A model generated the notes under the pieces. That model did not search any database and was not told the DNA's origin. It saw only the letters and a program-made list of their open reading frames with translations. Below are positions 36,309 through 48,910 of a stretch of 64,000 bases of DNA, one piece after another (the stretch's first letter is position 1; each line of letters begins with the position of its first letter). Source of the stretch: Megamerina dolium. Its lineage: Eukaryota > Arthropoda > Insecta > Diptera > Megamerinidae. Both the position numbers and the translations under genes were made by a program. The stretch spans positions 85,793,833 to 85,857,832 of the forward strand of contig OY978525.1 in the NCBI GenBank assembly GCA_963854835.1, written 5' to 3'.

Positions 36309-37553
36309 TAAAACAACAGCCGATTAAAGAAAAATGGTGAATTTTCTTTACAACTCTTATCTTTCAGAGATTTTGACGTGTCCCAACTCTGACCAAGTAC
36401 CTCTATATTATACATTGATTTTTTGTTACTGCTTAAAATAATAAAAGAAAATAAATACAAAAATCAAAGGTATGCAATATTTGTAATGATATTCTTGAAA
36501 TACGTAATACTAAAGATATTATTTGATACGTTTAACCTGTAATTTTAAATAGATAAACATTCATACATTTTTAAGGCTTCAGAACAGAGGTTGACTAAAG
36601 TCGATTTCATTTAATTGAACAGCAATTCAAAATTTATGACTGTGTGTGAGCAAGTGAGTGTTTAAAGTAAGCAAACAAAAATATATAAGAGTAGATCAAT
36701 GTTTGAGTGACTGGGTCAATGAATGATGGGAAGTGTGTTTGCGATAGATTTCATCGAGATATTTAAGAAATTTACAATTAAACAAACCGAGATTCTTTCA
36801 CAAAAATATGCAAATATATTTGGTAGGGTAAATCGGGCTGTCATATTCACACACATACACACATACACATGCGTTTTACCTTGAGGCATCAACAACAAAT
36901 TGCTTTTATTTTCTTGCTTTATTTTTCTTTTTATTCTTTTTTGATATGAGCATTCTTTCTCTAACTCTATCACACACTCTCTCTTCACCTCCCTCCATTT
37001 TACTGTATGTTCGTGCATTAAAATATGTGATTTTAACTGACAGCAACAAAAATGGTCTTACAGTCGGCATACCCTACTCGGTTGATACCCTGCACAAACC
37101 GAGTTTGCGCGGATTTGATAAGTAAATAGTTTTCAGACCCTGCCCATCCTATGCGAAGCAAACGAACTTTGAGATGCTGCGACTTTTTATGTGTATTTGG
37201 CTCACACATTTCTTGTGAACTTTTAGGCCACTATAATGGTCATTTAAGTATCGAACGCGATTGTCCCAGATGAAAGATAAGGATAAGGTGGCTTCATAGG
37301 TACCTAGATGTGATTCCTAAACTCGCTGTACTAAATATGATACTTGATTAAATACTAAGTAGCTTATGGCGGGTTAAATTTAAAAAAAATCCCGAGTTAA
37401 TCTCTGATTGTGCTGATTGTGCTCACAGCATCTACATCTATCGATTATAGGTAATTCATGTCAAATTTCGCCGGTATCTAACTATTTCTTCAAGACATGA
37501 GATACGTAGACGGTGGCATGCTAAATATATGTACATATATACTTTCTTAAAAA
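36309..37553. other. Unassigned region with simple repeats
   Basis: No recognisable gene. (CA)n-like sequence lies at 36850-36870 and CT-rich runs near 36955-36995. Confidence 0.55.
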
Positions 37554-37741
37554 GTGCCCTTTGACTGAGCTTCTCTTCCAGTACTGTTGTGCGTGTTAAA
37601 TTTTGGACAGTATAAGAAGTGACCCACTTATTTTAGCCGGTTCTAAGGGGCAGAATCCTTGTGACATCACTTTTTCTGAGCTTTGTCACAAAGTTCGTTT
37701 ACTGCCGGAAGAATTGCCCTAACCACTGACCTACGACACCC
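37554..37741 (-). repeat. SINE copy, reverse, internally deleted
   Basis: Matches the SINE 3' part (gagcttctcttccagtactg through ttttctgagctttgtcaca), then skips to ctaaccactgacctacgacaccc at the head. The middle, including the B box, is missing. Confidence 0.8.
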
Positions 37742-39137
37742 TGAATTTCATATATATACTCTAATTTTCGATGTCTCCAGAGCTTCCTTCAAGTGGTTAG
37801 AACTATCGAACCAAAGCGAATATACCCTTGCACTTGTGTGCAGAGTAGAAAAAAATGGACATTCCAAATGTTAACTTGTGTGTCTGCGAATATAGTAACA
37901 CAAAGATAATGGAAAGAATATGTGTTCATGTCCTCACATATGTTGATACCTCTATGTATGTATATGTATATGTATATCTAACTTTGTGTTTGATATGCAT
38001 GCCACAAATGAAAAGTGAAGGTTATATCCCCTTTCTGGCCATTTATAATATTATCTGAGATATGATATGAAGTGTTTACGGTATATTTAAATGAAACAAA
38101 TTAAATTAAATTTCTTCAAACAGTCTGACGGTTTAAGGGGAACTCCACAAAAAATCACTTCCTACCTAGCTGCATAAATATTTTTAACATTCCTTCAAAT
38201 AAAAATACATAGAAGTATTTCAACGTTTAACATAAAGCCAAAGTATGCAATGAATAAATGAATGTAGACTTACTTGTATGACATTATCACACGTAACATC
38301 ACTTTCTGAAAGGTGGAAATTACGAATTACGAATATTACATGTATGAATGTAAAGGTGTTCCATAATGTGAGTGTAAAAAATAAAAAAAATAAAAAAATA
38401 AAGAAATAATGAATAAAAAAAAAACGGGTGTAATGACAACAACAGCAACTTTATCTATGAATAAACAAGTTTTTAAAAGTGAATCTAATGCTGATTGTTA
38501 AATAACTTTTTTACTTTTGATGGTCTGAAATTTATCGATCGAGTTCAAGCTTCCTTTTAGGAAAATACAATATATTTACAATACACATAGGTGGAAATTT
38601 ACTCGACTTTAATATTTTTCAAACGAAACATTTTATGACGATAAGACTTCCATTCTCAAAAATATATTTTTTTCAAAATTTACTTTTCGAATTACAGTAG
38701 TTTTACTTTGTGGTACAGAGGAGAACGATTAATTCTTTTATATTTGTATAAAGCTATTCTTTAGTTATGCCGAATTTTAATAATTAAATTTATACTTTTT
38801 TGCCTAAAGCAATGCTGCACAGCAGCGTCACTGATCAGAGTAATCTTAATGTCTATCTGTGCAACTTCATTTATAAAAAAAACAAACATTCGGTGGTGGT
38901 TAAAAAAAAAAACAAACAAACACGACGACAACATCTAAATGCATGTATAGAAAAATGTTTTGAAACATGACCCAGTCACATTCGTAACGAAATTGTGAAT
39001 GACAATTTTATCAAAAGTGTTCTACTAAACTTGAATTTTGAAATTCCAACTTGTTTCTCTATTTTCTGAAAATATATTTGAATTTGTGAAGTTACATATT
39101 AAATACACTGTAAATCGAGCAATCGAGTAATTAGGAA
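37742..39137. other. Unassigned AT-rich region
   Basis: Holds TATGTATATG repeats near 37960 and A-rich runs near 38370-38425 and 38905. No supported gene. Confidence 0.55.
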
Positions 39138-39179
39138 AGCGTCAAAAACAAGGATGACAAGGGTGCCAGATATAGCACC

Positions 39180-39899
39180 CCTGTCACCGATACAAATATT
39201 CCATCCACATCCAAAAAAGGGAGCACACCAGCCACAGTGGCCTCCAAGAAGTCGAAGAAGTCGTCCTGCTGAAAGCGAGGTACCAAAGGGCGCTCTTCAT
39301 ACTTGATAAGATCGCCAAAAACAAAAGAGATGGTCAAGTCCACGAGCGGGATGCCGAGTACAAGGCCAGGTACGAGGTGATAGTCAAGCAGTACGAGACC
39401 TCCCTCGCAAATAGAGCAGCACAGCTACAACAACATACGGGAAAGACAAGTACTCCAAGCAGGGGGGTCCTTCCGCTGTTGCTCCAGCGTCATCAAAGCA
39501 ACCCTATAGTGAGGTGGTCAGAGACCTCTTCCAGGTTGCTATTGTTGATGCGAAGAGCAATAATGAAAGGCCGGTGTTGCCAGTGTGAAACTCCATTGAG
39601 GTACGGTTATCTGAGATGGTCGTCGAGCACCCCTTGGAGAAACAGACTCCAATTCTTGCGCGGACGGATTCTCGAGGGAATTTTTGGGCAAATGCGTGAC
39701 TAAGATTAGTAACGCATGGGCTGGTCTTTCGCTGAAGATCTTCCCGGCAACGGAGATTCCCAGGAGGCCCCGGGCGCGTATTTGGCTCCTCAAAATGGAA
39801 CTGAAATTGGATGAATCAAAGCTAATCCAATGTTTGAAGCTGCAGAATCCAGGTGTCCCGATGGATGACTGGTCGGTCATTAAGATCGAAGAGCAGTAG
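39180..39899 (+). pseudogene. LOA-like LINE ORF1, frameshifted
   Basis: Pieces in different frames: a helical KARYQRALFILDKIAKNKRD and YKARYEVIVKQYETSLANRA region (39260-39430). A VRDLFQVAIVDAKSNN-equivalent lies at about 39520. The C-terminus at 39684-39899 (WAGLSLKIFPATEIP, RARIWLLKMELKLDESK, QNPGVPMDDWSV) matches copy 1. The first part is probably coiled-coil. No zinc knuckle. RNA-binding role inferred from its position before ORF2. Confidence 0.75.
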
Positions 39900-40155
39900 C
39901 GCAACAGCCAGCCAGTCCTTCTGCTTATCTGCAATGAGTCCATGAGGGCACTCGAGCAGAGAGAGACCAAACTTCGGTTTGGCATCAGGGAGGCCAAAAT
40001 GAAGGTGTTTCCGGCCTCGGTGGCTTCGGATGATAACCTGGAATAGGTTGATAACGCCAGTAATCTCATAGAGGGCTCAAGCTAGCCGAGCCGGCCGGGA
40101 AAAGTGCCTCGTCATCAGCCGAGCAAACTGGAATTGCGCCACAAACCAGCAAACA

Positions 40156-43100
40156 TGGAGATGCTGAGGGTGGCGCAGATTAACTTGCAGCATGCCAAAG
40201 CAGCCTCGGACAACCCCTCAATCCTTTGCGGAGAGGAGGACATCGACTTCTGTCTTATACAGGCACTCTGGATATGGTGCTCAAAGGGTCTACAACCTTT
40301 TTTATATGCATAGGGAAGGTAAGCCGAGGGCTTGTATCCTGGTAAGGAATACAATTAATGCTTTCTTTCTACCTAATTTTAGTTCTTACGATGTTGTAGT
40401 GGTAAAGATTGAGTCGCAAAGCGGTCGTAGTCTCACAATCGCTTCTGCGTACTTGGCGCATGACCAACCAGCTCCTCCCGAGGAGGTCCAGCGAATCATC
40501 ACCAACACCACAACCAGCAAAGAGGGCTGCGATGGCAACGCCAGGCATGCGATGTGAAGAAGCAGCGAAACAAATGATTTTATAATATCCTACGACCTCA
40601 ACCTATGTAACAGGGGCGATTATCCTACCTTCACCCCCTGCAGGTTAGGCAACCTGCAGGGGGTGGGAAGAAATACTTGAAATTACACTTCCAACAAATT
40701 CTCCCGACCTTCTAATTCGTAGCTGGATAGTTTCGAAATGAATCTCCCTGTCGGATCATCGAATGATCCTCTTTGATCCAGGCAGGGAGAGGGAGATTAG
40801 ACCACCACATAGAAACCCCAAACAAACATACTGGAATCTATGTGGCAAAGTAGTTAACGATAGACTCCGCAGAAATAGAACAACCATACAGTCCCGAGAT
40901 AATCTGGAAGACCGTGTCAAGACTTTAGAAAAAACTTTTCAGGTGGCGTACAAAGTTGCCTGCCCTATATAGGGATAGGGAACTGAGTGACCTGAGGTCC
41001 AAGCTCAGAAGAATCTTTAATGATTGCTATGCAACGGGTGACTTTCAGGAGTATAGATATTCCCTGAGGGAATATAAAAAAAACTATACTAACTATACAA
41101 AGACAAAATCTTGGCAGTCCGAGGCCATGAAGGACTCATCAAGACTTGGCAAAATCGTGGCTAAACATCATTAAAACAAAACCATTATAAAGTGCGCCGT
41201 TGACACTTGGGCGGAATCGGCGGCCGAAACTTTAGATATCCTCATATATACCCACTTTCCAGACAGTCCTGAAGAGGCAACGCAAAGAAGTGAAGCGGTA
41301 CAGCAGGAAGTATCGGTGGCGCTGCTGGATAAAATCATGACTGAGGAGAAAATAGGTTGGGCAATTAATAGTTTGTGATGGTTTAAATCCCCGGGGGTAG
41401 ACGATATTCTACCTATAATGAAGCAGAAGACTCAGAAATCTTTGGTCAAGGAGCTAAAGGAGATATTCCGTGCTTGTATTCGCTATAACCATATCCCGAC
41501 TACATGGAGGAGAACAAGGGTGGTTTTCATCTCCCAATCGGGTAGAAGAAGACATGAATTGGCCAAGCACTTCAGGCCAATAAGCCTTATGACCTTCGTA
41601 TTAAAAACTCTAGAAAGAATCTTAGACTTATATATACGGGAGCTTCTAGATGAGCAATCACTCTCTACAGCGCAGCACGCGTACTTGAGGGAGAGGTCAA
41701 CAGAAACTGCGCTACATGAGGTACGGACAGTGGAGAAGCCCCTTCTGCATAAAAAGTTCACTCTGGCGGCGTTTGTTGACGTAGAGGGAGCGTTCAATAA
41801 CGTCAAGGCAGATTCGATTAGATCCGCCCTTGCCAGGGCAGAAATAGCAGAACCAATTAGCTGATACGTAGGGGCACACCGCAGGGGGGCGTGCTGTCCC
41901 TTCTGCTTTGGCTCATAACTATAAACGATATCCTTGTGGAACTTAACGCAAATGGAGTTAAGATTGTAGCGTACGCTGATGATGTGGCGATCCTAGTTTC
42001 GGGTCCCTTCCCTTCCGTGATGAGTGAAATCATGGAAAGAACATTAGCAAAACTAAGTAGGTGGGCACAATAATGTGGTCTTAGGTTGAATCCGGATAAG
42101 ACGGAGTTACTACCATTTACGAGGAAGTACAAACCACCTACCTTCAGACCACCAACATTTAATGGACAACAACTAACCTTATCGAACAGTACCAAGCATC
42201 TAAGACTGACTATAGACTGCAAATTGAATTGGAAAACATGCATCGAGGAGAGAGTACTGAAGGCCTGCATCGCTTTCTATGATTGCAAATCGATGTTTGG
42301 TAAGAAGTGGGGTCATGTTAATCTGTATGTACCAAGCGGTGGTGACACCAGTGCTGATCTATGGCTCTGTAGTTTAGTGGGAAGCTCTTCGGAAGAACTA
42401 TAACACCAATAAATTACGGAGAGTTCAGTGCACTGCATGTGTTGGTGCCACTGGAGCTTGGCGCACCTTTCCCACTGCGTCTTGGATCCTATTTTGAACC
42501 TTCTTCCACTTGAGTTGCACATACTATATATGGCATCGCAAACTACACTCAGGCTCAGAGCATCTGGATGTCGGAAGAGTACTCAACAAGGACACAGTAG
42601 TATCCTTAGACATGCACCTATAGATATAGTTGACAATAGGAATTACGGCAATAGGAGAGCGGCATTAAGGCTGTATTTCCAAGTAGGAATAGTGGAGGAA
42701 AGATGAGATCCTGACCGGTAGGGATACACAAATTTTCACTGATTGTTCCAAAATGGACTCTGGAGTTGGAGCAGGAATCTATTCTGAGTCCCTATAAATA
42801 ACAACGTCTGTAAAACTTCCATCCAATTGCAGTGTGTTTCAGGCGGAGTGTACGCGATTCTGCAAGCATACGAACTGCTTCAGCAGAGGAACATAACTGG
42901 AAAGGTAACAATTCCCTCCGACAGCCAGGCAGCTATAAAGGCGATAGCACCACCAACTATTAGCTCAAAGCTGGTCAGAGAATGTAAACAAATAATAATC
43001 TCAATATCTGCCAACCTCGAAGTATCAGTTATCTGGGTTCCAGGACACAAGGGAATAGCAGTCAACGAGAATGCTGATGAGCTAGCCCATAGCAGCTCAT

Positions 43101-43575
43101 CTTTACACAATGAACAAACAACCAATGCCGATGTAGGCGTCACCCTAGCCGAAGCCAAGGGGATCATTCAAAAATACTATCTAAACAAAGCGCAACGGAA
43201 ATGGACAAGCACCACCATCTCCGCAATTTCATAAGCCACCTGGCAAGACTACAATAACAAGAGGACAAGGAGTGTTCTGATTAGACCTAGGGCTGTCATA
43301 CACAAACTAATAGCAGTATTCACAGGCCATTGGGAAATTGGTACACATGCAGAGAAAATGGGTATTCCGCACAACGGACATTGCAGAAGTTGTAACGCTA
43401 TACACGGAGACGGTGGAGCATTACTTGTGCAAATGCCCGCCCTTAGCCAGAAACTGATTAACATCCTTAGGTAGCCCTTTCTTTGATAACCTAAGACAGG
43501 TATCTAAAATAGAGATCCCTATATCCTTCAATTTATAAACAACTCCAGCTGGTTGTAACATATCCTTCAACACTT
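40156..43575 (+). pseudogene. LOA-like ORF2: endonuclease, RT, RNase H; dead
   Basis: Starts MEMLRVAQINLQHAKAAS at about 40156. The endonuclease continues at 40192-40557 (VYNLFYMHREGKP, ACILVRNTINAFF), and the linker is at 40763-41174. RT at 41418-41864 has HFRPISLMTFVLKTLER and motif A AFVDVEGAFNNV. 41891-42073 follows GVLSLLLW (from the PQGGVLS block) to the catalytic AYADDVAI. RNase H begins IFTDCSK near 42735 (Gly of TDGSK changed to Cys) and continues with IPSDSQAAIKAI and VIWVPGHKGIAVNENADELA. A GH...CRSC...HYLC motif follows at 43320-43440. At least six frame breaks. Confidence 0.87.
40632..40665. repeat. Perfect 15-bp palindrome in the endonuclease pseudogene
   Basis: caccccctgcaggtt (40632-40646), loop aggc, aacctgcagggggtg (40651-40665). 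Copy 1 (about 580-610, reverse) has no palindrome here; its sequence differs in the left half. Confidence 0.92.
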
Positions 43576-45352
43576 TATATCGCTTTACTATGTCAATATC
43601 GACATACAGCTCATACAGTTCATGGTTGTACCTTATTCGGTACTCGCCACCAACACAAATAGGCCGAAAGATCTTGCGCAGAACTTTTCTCTCGAAAACT
43701 CCAAGCATTCGTTCATCCGGGATGGAAATTGTCCAGGCTTTAGCGTCATATGTAAGGACAGGCATGATGAGAGACTTGTAGAGTGTAGTTTTCGTTCTTC
43801 GAGAGAGGGCTCGACTTCTCAATTGCTTACTTAGCCCAAAGTAGCACCTGTTTGCAAGAGTGATACTTCGCAATATTTCCAGACTGACGTCATTCCAAGA
43901 TAGACAAAGTCCCTTACTACTTCAAATGCGTAGTTGTCAACAGTGACGTGTTGTCCAAGACGCCGGGACTCTTTGTTTGTTGACACTAGATACTTCGTCT
44001 TGCCCTCGTTCACCGTAAGATCCATCCGAGCAACTCTCCTTCCAACTCTGAGAATGCTGCACTGACTGCTCGCGTGTTCATGCCGATTATGTCAATATCG
44101 TCGGCATATGCTTTTGTTGAAGATAGTTCCATTATGTCGTAGATCAGCAGCTCGTATTATTTTCTCCATAATAAGATTGAATATGCCGCACGATAACGAA
44201 TCACCTGTCTGAAAAACAGTTCGGTATTAAACGGCGGGGAGAGGTCCTTCCCAATTTTCACTGCACAACGGGAGTTATGCAGTGTCATTCTACAAAGTCG
44301 AATGAGCTTTGCAGGAATACCGAACTCAGACATTGTTGCGTAGAGGTAATCCCTTGCCGGACAAATAGCTGGTGTGTGTCGATCTGTTTTTCTTGGGTCT
44401 TCTCCAGGATTTGGCGCAGTGTGAAAATTTGGTCGATGGTAGATTTAACAGGTCTGAAGCCACACTGATATGGTCCAATCAGGTTGTTGAGCATGGGCTT
44501 CATCTTTCCCACAATACGCTCGATAGAACCTTGTATGCGATGCTCAGGAGACTTATTCCACGGTAGTTGGCGCAAATTGTGGGGTCTCCTTTTTTATGTA
44601 CAGGACAGAGAACACTGAGCCTCCAATCATCAGGCATGCTTTCATCCGACCATATTTTGCTTATGAGCTGGTGCATGCGGGTGAGCAGCTCATCGCCTCC
44701 GGTCTTAAACAACTCGGCAGGCAGGCCATCAGCACCTGCAGCTTTGTTGTTCTTCACCCTTAAAATGGCCGTTTCAACCTCGTCATAGTCGGGTGGTGGA
44801 ACATCAACACCATCATCGGTAATTGGGGTTATCGGGCAATATCCTCCTCTGGCGAAATTGTTCGTAGCATCGCCATTCAGTAACGTGGACAAGTGTTCCC
44901 TTAATAAACTCAGTACACTGTGGACATCTGTAACCAGATCTCCATGTCCATCACGACAAGAAGACACTCTGGGATTTAAACCGCCACTCAGGTGATCTAT
45001 TCTATTCGAAGAATATTCGAGTCTCATTCTTGTCGGTACACATCTCATACTCGCGTCTTTCAAGCTCCCTTTTCTTGCGCCAGAAAAGGCGTCTCTCTGC
45101 ACTCCTTTTCTCTCTGTACCGCTCCTTAACAGCTCGCGTTTCGAGTGGCAAATGCATCTGCTGTCTCTGGTGATCGCAGCTTACTGACGTCGAGCTTTCT
45201 CTGTGTGGGACTTCTCTTGCTATTTGCGACACATAAACGTGTGCTCACCTTAGCTGCAACAAGGTAGTGATCCGAGTCGATGTTGGCACCACGGATCGAT
45301 TTCACGTCCATCACACTGGAAGAATGCCTTCCGTCAATCACGACATGATCAA

Positions 45353-45399
45353 TTTGGTTTCTTGTTCGTTGATCTCCAGATCAAGAACAAGAAACCAAA
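45353..45399. repeat. 22-bp near-perfect hairpin in RTE copy C
   Basis: The left arm 45353-45375 (tttggtttcttgttcg...) pairs with 45378-45399 with one bulged base and a 2-base turn. Copies A and B read straight on from the left arm into the gacagccatgtcgctttg region with no inverted copy. Confidence 0.9.
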
Positions 45400-45567
45400 G
45401 CGACATGGTTTGTTCATGGAGACAGCCATGTCCCTTTGTGGATGTCGAGATGCTGGAATCTGGTACCACCAATTACCATGTTTCGTGCTGCGGCGAAGTC
45501 GATCAGCCTCATTCCGTTATCGGAGGTGTTCTGGTGGAGGCTGAATTTTCCGACAGGTGGATCAAAG

Positions 45568-45601
45568 GTACCTTCCTTGCCCACCTTGGCAAGGAAGGTA
45601 C
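45568..45601. repeat. 14-bp perfect hairpin in RTE copy C
   Basis: gtaccttccttgcc (45568-45581), loop cacctt, ggcaaggaaggtac (45588-45601). Copy A has ggcattaaagtcgcc in place of the right arm. Confidence 0.92.
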
Positions 45602-45871
45602 GTGTCGCCAGGTACGATTTTGATATTGTGGCGGGGGCAGCGGTCGTAAGCTGAAAGAAGCTCTCCTTGATCACATTGTCATTCTCATCCGTCGGAGCGT
45701 GGGCACATATAAGGCTGATGTTAAAGAATTTTGCCTTGATGCGGATTGTGGCCAGCCGTTCGTTCACAGACGTGAAATGTGAGACAAGATGTCGTAGTCT
45801 CTTGCTGACCAAAAAGCCGCATCCTAATTCGTGCCTTTCAGCATGGCAACTGTAGTAAATATCACAGGATG

Positions 45872-45894
45872 CTCTTTGGGAGGAGCCCAAAGAG
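45872..45894. repeat. 9-bp hairpin at an RTE copy C deletion junction
   Basis: ctctttggg (45872-45880), loop aggag, cccaaagag (45886-45894), exactly where the endonuclease region is joined to the 5' leader. Confidence 0.8.
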
Positions 45895-45962
45895 TTCAAC
45901 AAGGATTGAGCTAGCCCCACCCGGTTGAGGCAGTTAGACACGTTACCTTGCGAAAACACCAC

Positions 45963-48910
45963 CAGACCACCTACCTACCTACACATTGATAAATAAAATG
46001 CGATTATTATCACATTCAAATGCTGGAGCATTCTGGGAAGCATCATATGTATGTGCATACGACATAGAGTGAATAAATTAATTTCTCTTTGTCAAGAATG
46101 GTAGTCTGTGCATGTTTAAGCTTGTGGTATGCTGTTGTGCTGGATGAAGTAGAATCTGTAGGATGCTGGATTATATGGGTGAATTATGTCAAAAGTACCT
46201 GACTCTATTCTGCTATGTTATATTATTGGTGATGTTTGAATGCAATGAACATGTATCAGATTGAATTGAGTTGTTAACATTGATTTAATTCAAATAGAAA
46301 TGAATTACAGATAAACATAGTAAAATATATTCCTTGAAAATTGTGTGATTACTTTGAGAGTAAAAAAACAAAATTTGTGCGTAAATTGTGTTATGCATAT
46401 ATGAAATTGTAATTATGTCATTGCTAGATTACTCCATTTGGAAGAGTCTCATATAAATTGATTTATATTAGAGACAATAATATATTGTACAAATATAATT
46501 TAATGAATAATTTTTATTTTATATTTTATTATTCTTTATAATTAACGTCACATTTAAATCTTGTGTATCCGCATTTTAATGTGTGGTCGAAAATCTGGTC
46601 TAATTAAAGCGAATAATGAGTGCATAATTTTTTTCTGTTGTTTTGCTTCCATCATCTAAGCATAAATTTCAAAATAACGGAAATAAATTTCCGCAATGAG
46701 TTAAATTTATTATATAGAGTAGGTACAATTAAAACAGTGAAGAGAAATACTCCGAGAGTGAGAGAGAGAGAAAGAGAGAGAGAGAGAGATATGTATGAGG
46801 AATAAAGAACTACACAGAGGGAATTATTTGAAACAAATATAATTGTGGACTATGCGCATACATCCGACAACATTTGTCACTCACTATTATGTCGGAAATT
46901 TTTTGCTTGTTTAGTACCAGTACTGCATGCATGTGGTGCATTTATTTGTTTTCTCTTTTGTCAACGAGTGGAGCATTTATTTCTGACTAGTCGGTACCAA
47001 ATTGCGTAGAGCAATTAAATTGTATTTGCAACCTACTATTGCTATTGCAAATTAGAACAACTGCAGTAAAGAGATAAATTGCAGTGCCAGTATAATCAGT
47101 GTAATCGTACTTAACATATTTGGTCTGGAAAGGGTATTAAAATAAACACAAACATTACGTCTGACAATTAAATGTCTGCACATGAAAGAAACAATTTAAA
47201 TAAAATACATACCATGCCATTCGAGAAGTCGATGCTGAAGAACATCCCAAAACACGACGCATGCATTATTCAGGCGTGCCTAATATTGTACTACACTCTA
47301 CTCTACTCTACACGCAAAGAGTATACATAAGATTATTTTCACCCACGAATGGATGCATTTGTGAAGGGGTCCATGTCTACCTCCCACACAAGAATATATT
47401 GTTCAATGTATATTTTCACACATTACAAGCGAAAATATAAACCTATCGAACTAAAATGTGATGTAAGCAAGTGTATTCACAATATAACCAAAGAGGCGGA
47501 TTCTATAAGAAATAACGCCTAGTTTCATACAAGAGTATGTTATAGAAACGATCGATTCGATTTATTTACTCAAACATATTTAACATTATTGACATACTCA
47601 AAAAACGGGCTGAATCGGATTAAAACTACGCCTGCCTCCCATACAAACCTATGCGGCCGAATCTAGATTTTCATACTTTGTGCGAGAAAGACGGTACATA
47701 CGATTATATTTGCTGACGAATGGACGAGCTGCAAAATGGTCGTAATCAGATAAAAATCATGCCTGCCTTCACCGCAAAAAAAAGTTTCTTTCCGAAAGAA
47801 CATCATCTATCACAGTGACATGGTGGGCTATTATTAGTCCAGGATAGATAGTTGTCTAACTGCAGATTAACTGAATTTTAGCGTGGTATAGTTGTTTGAA
47901 AAGGGTTATGCGGAAGCATCCGTATATTTTTTTTCTTGCTACAAAGAGATATCTATGTTACATACATATATCTATATATGCATTAAAATGCATTAAAGTT
48001 CTGCATGGGTTCACTCATTTCTTCTCTTTACACCAGTTACCCGTTTTAGTGTATGTAACTTACTCAATCCATAAATACAAGTGTACACCCACCATACAGA
48101 GTTTACAGGGAATTAGAGCAATGGATAATATCAGTACTTGGTTGGCTCTCTCTCTCTGCACTATACATCCATATCCAATTCGTTATTTTACTCACATTTA
48201 CTCGATTAGATAAGTGTAGCGAAAATGATTACAAATGAAGCGAGTATAGCAAGTATGGCAAGTACACAAAGTAAATCCATTTCGTGTTTTTGTGTAATAA
48301 TTTACAATAAAAGAATTATTTAGATAAATATGGAAGGAAAAGAGGCAAAGGCAGTACAATAACATGAACATTTGATCACTTACTTATCCATATTGCTTGT
48401 TGAGTTTAAAGAGAAGAAGGCAGTCTTTTTGGATACACTTTTGGATATATGCATGCAGATGTCTAGAATGCATGTACAAATGTACTGGTATAAACATGAC
48501 AACTTACCTCTATAAACATGGGCCCATAAATGAGTTTATAATGTACTTTGTATACGCTCGAACTTTAGTTAGCTTCGATTTCACCAAGCAAATAATGAAA
48601 ACTAATTACAATTTTGCATTTATTGGCAGTGTTATAATCACAGCCGTAGATACCTCAGCCATTTTTCCATTGCTCCCTATGAAACACAGACAAAGGCATG
48701 CGTCTATGCAAGATTGTTGTGTGAATTTACATATGTATGTAGGTAGATGCATGCAAAATTGCAATACTAACAAAACTACATTATTTCGAATGTCAAATTT
48801 TGTATAGTTTTACATGCAATAACAACAGGAGACATCAGCAAATGCTATGGATTAGTTGAATGCACAAATTGCGAATGCAACAACGAATGACAAAATGCTT
48901 ACAACACATA
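45963..48910. other. Unassigned AT-rich region
   Basis: No gene recognised in about 2.9 kb. It contains a (GA)n tract at 46755-46789 and TATGTA-type sequence. The 105- and 136-residue frames at 47896-48213 and 48397-48807 have no domain, compositional or codon support. Confidence 0.55.
46755..46789. repeat. (GA)n microsatellite
   Basis: Interrupted GA repeat read directly. Confidence 0.9.

Larger units (their letters stand above)
39138..43575 (+). mobile_element. LOA-like LINE copy 2, nearly full length
   Basis: Order: ORF1 (39180-39899), ORF2 endonuclease (40156-40760), linker (40763-41350), RT (41355-42400), RNase H (42720-43234) and the C-terminal zinc-like region (43235-43575). The presence of RNase H and the TALHEVRTVEKPLLHKKFTL-type RT favour the LOA clade. 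The 3' UTR and tail are not seen: the sequence passes directly into reverse-strand RTE copy C at about 43576-43580. Many frameshifts, stops and a hairpin. Confidence 0.85.
43581..45870 (-). pseudogene. RTE endonuclease-RT, heavily rearranged
   Basis: Reverse strand: endonuclease from RASCDIYYSCHAERHELGCG (45860) to HQNTSDNGMRLIDFAAARNM and [17 protein letters not shown] (45126-45341). The linker is joined by deletion at about 45138. RT pieces: 45102-44500 (KNNKAAGADGLPAELFKTGG, ICANYRGISLLS), 44575-44285 (NLIGPYQCGFRPVKSTID; motif A region deleted at 44360), and the YADD box near 44105 damaged by a small deletion. Then 44025-43831 (GLTVNEGKTKYLVSTN) and 43873-43581 (LANRCYFGLSKQLRSRAL, YKSLIMPVLTYDAKAWTIS). 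Non-functional. Confidence 0.86.
43580..45962 (-). mobile_element. RTE-clade LINE copy C, 3' end missing
   Basis: Reverse strand, with a 5' leader at 45895-45962 (tggtggtgttttcgcaagg on the coding strand) and repeated gtag at its extreme 5' side. It ends at gacatagtaaagcg, lacking the last RT codons and tail, where the LOA LINE begins. Endonuclease and RT carry several deletions (for example the leader joins the endonuclease at 45871-45895, removing about 1 kb relative to copy A). Three hairpins sit in it. Confidence 0.87.

Noticed and set aside
40632..40665. Transcription terminator or regulatory hairpin
   Set aside because: It lies inside a dead LINE gene, and the sister copy shows the arm is a recent rewrite.
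48397..48807. 136-residue frame as a host gene
   Set aside because: No domain, signal or splice context; cysteine and aromatic content typical of random AT-rich DNA.
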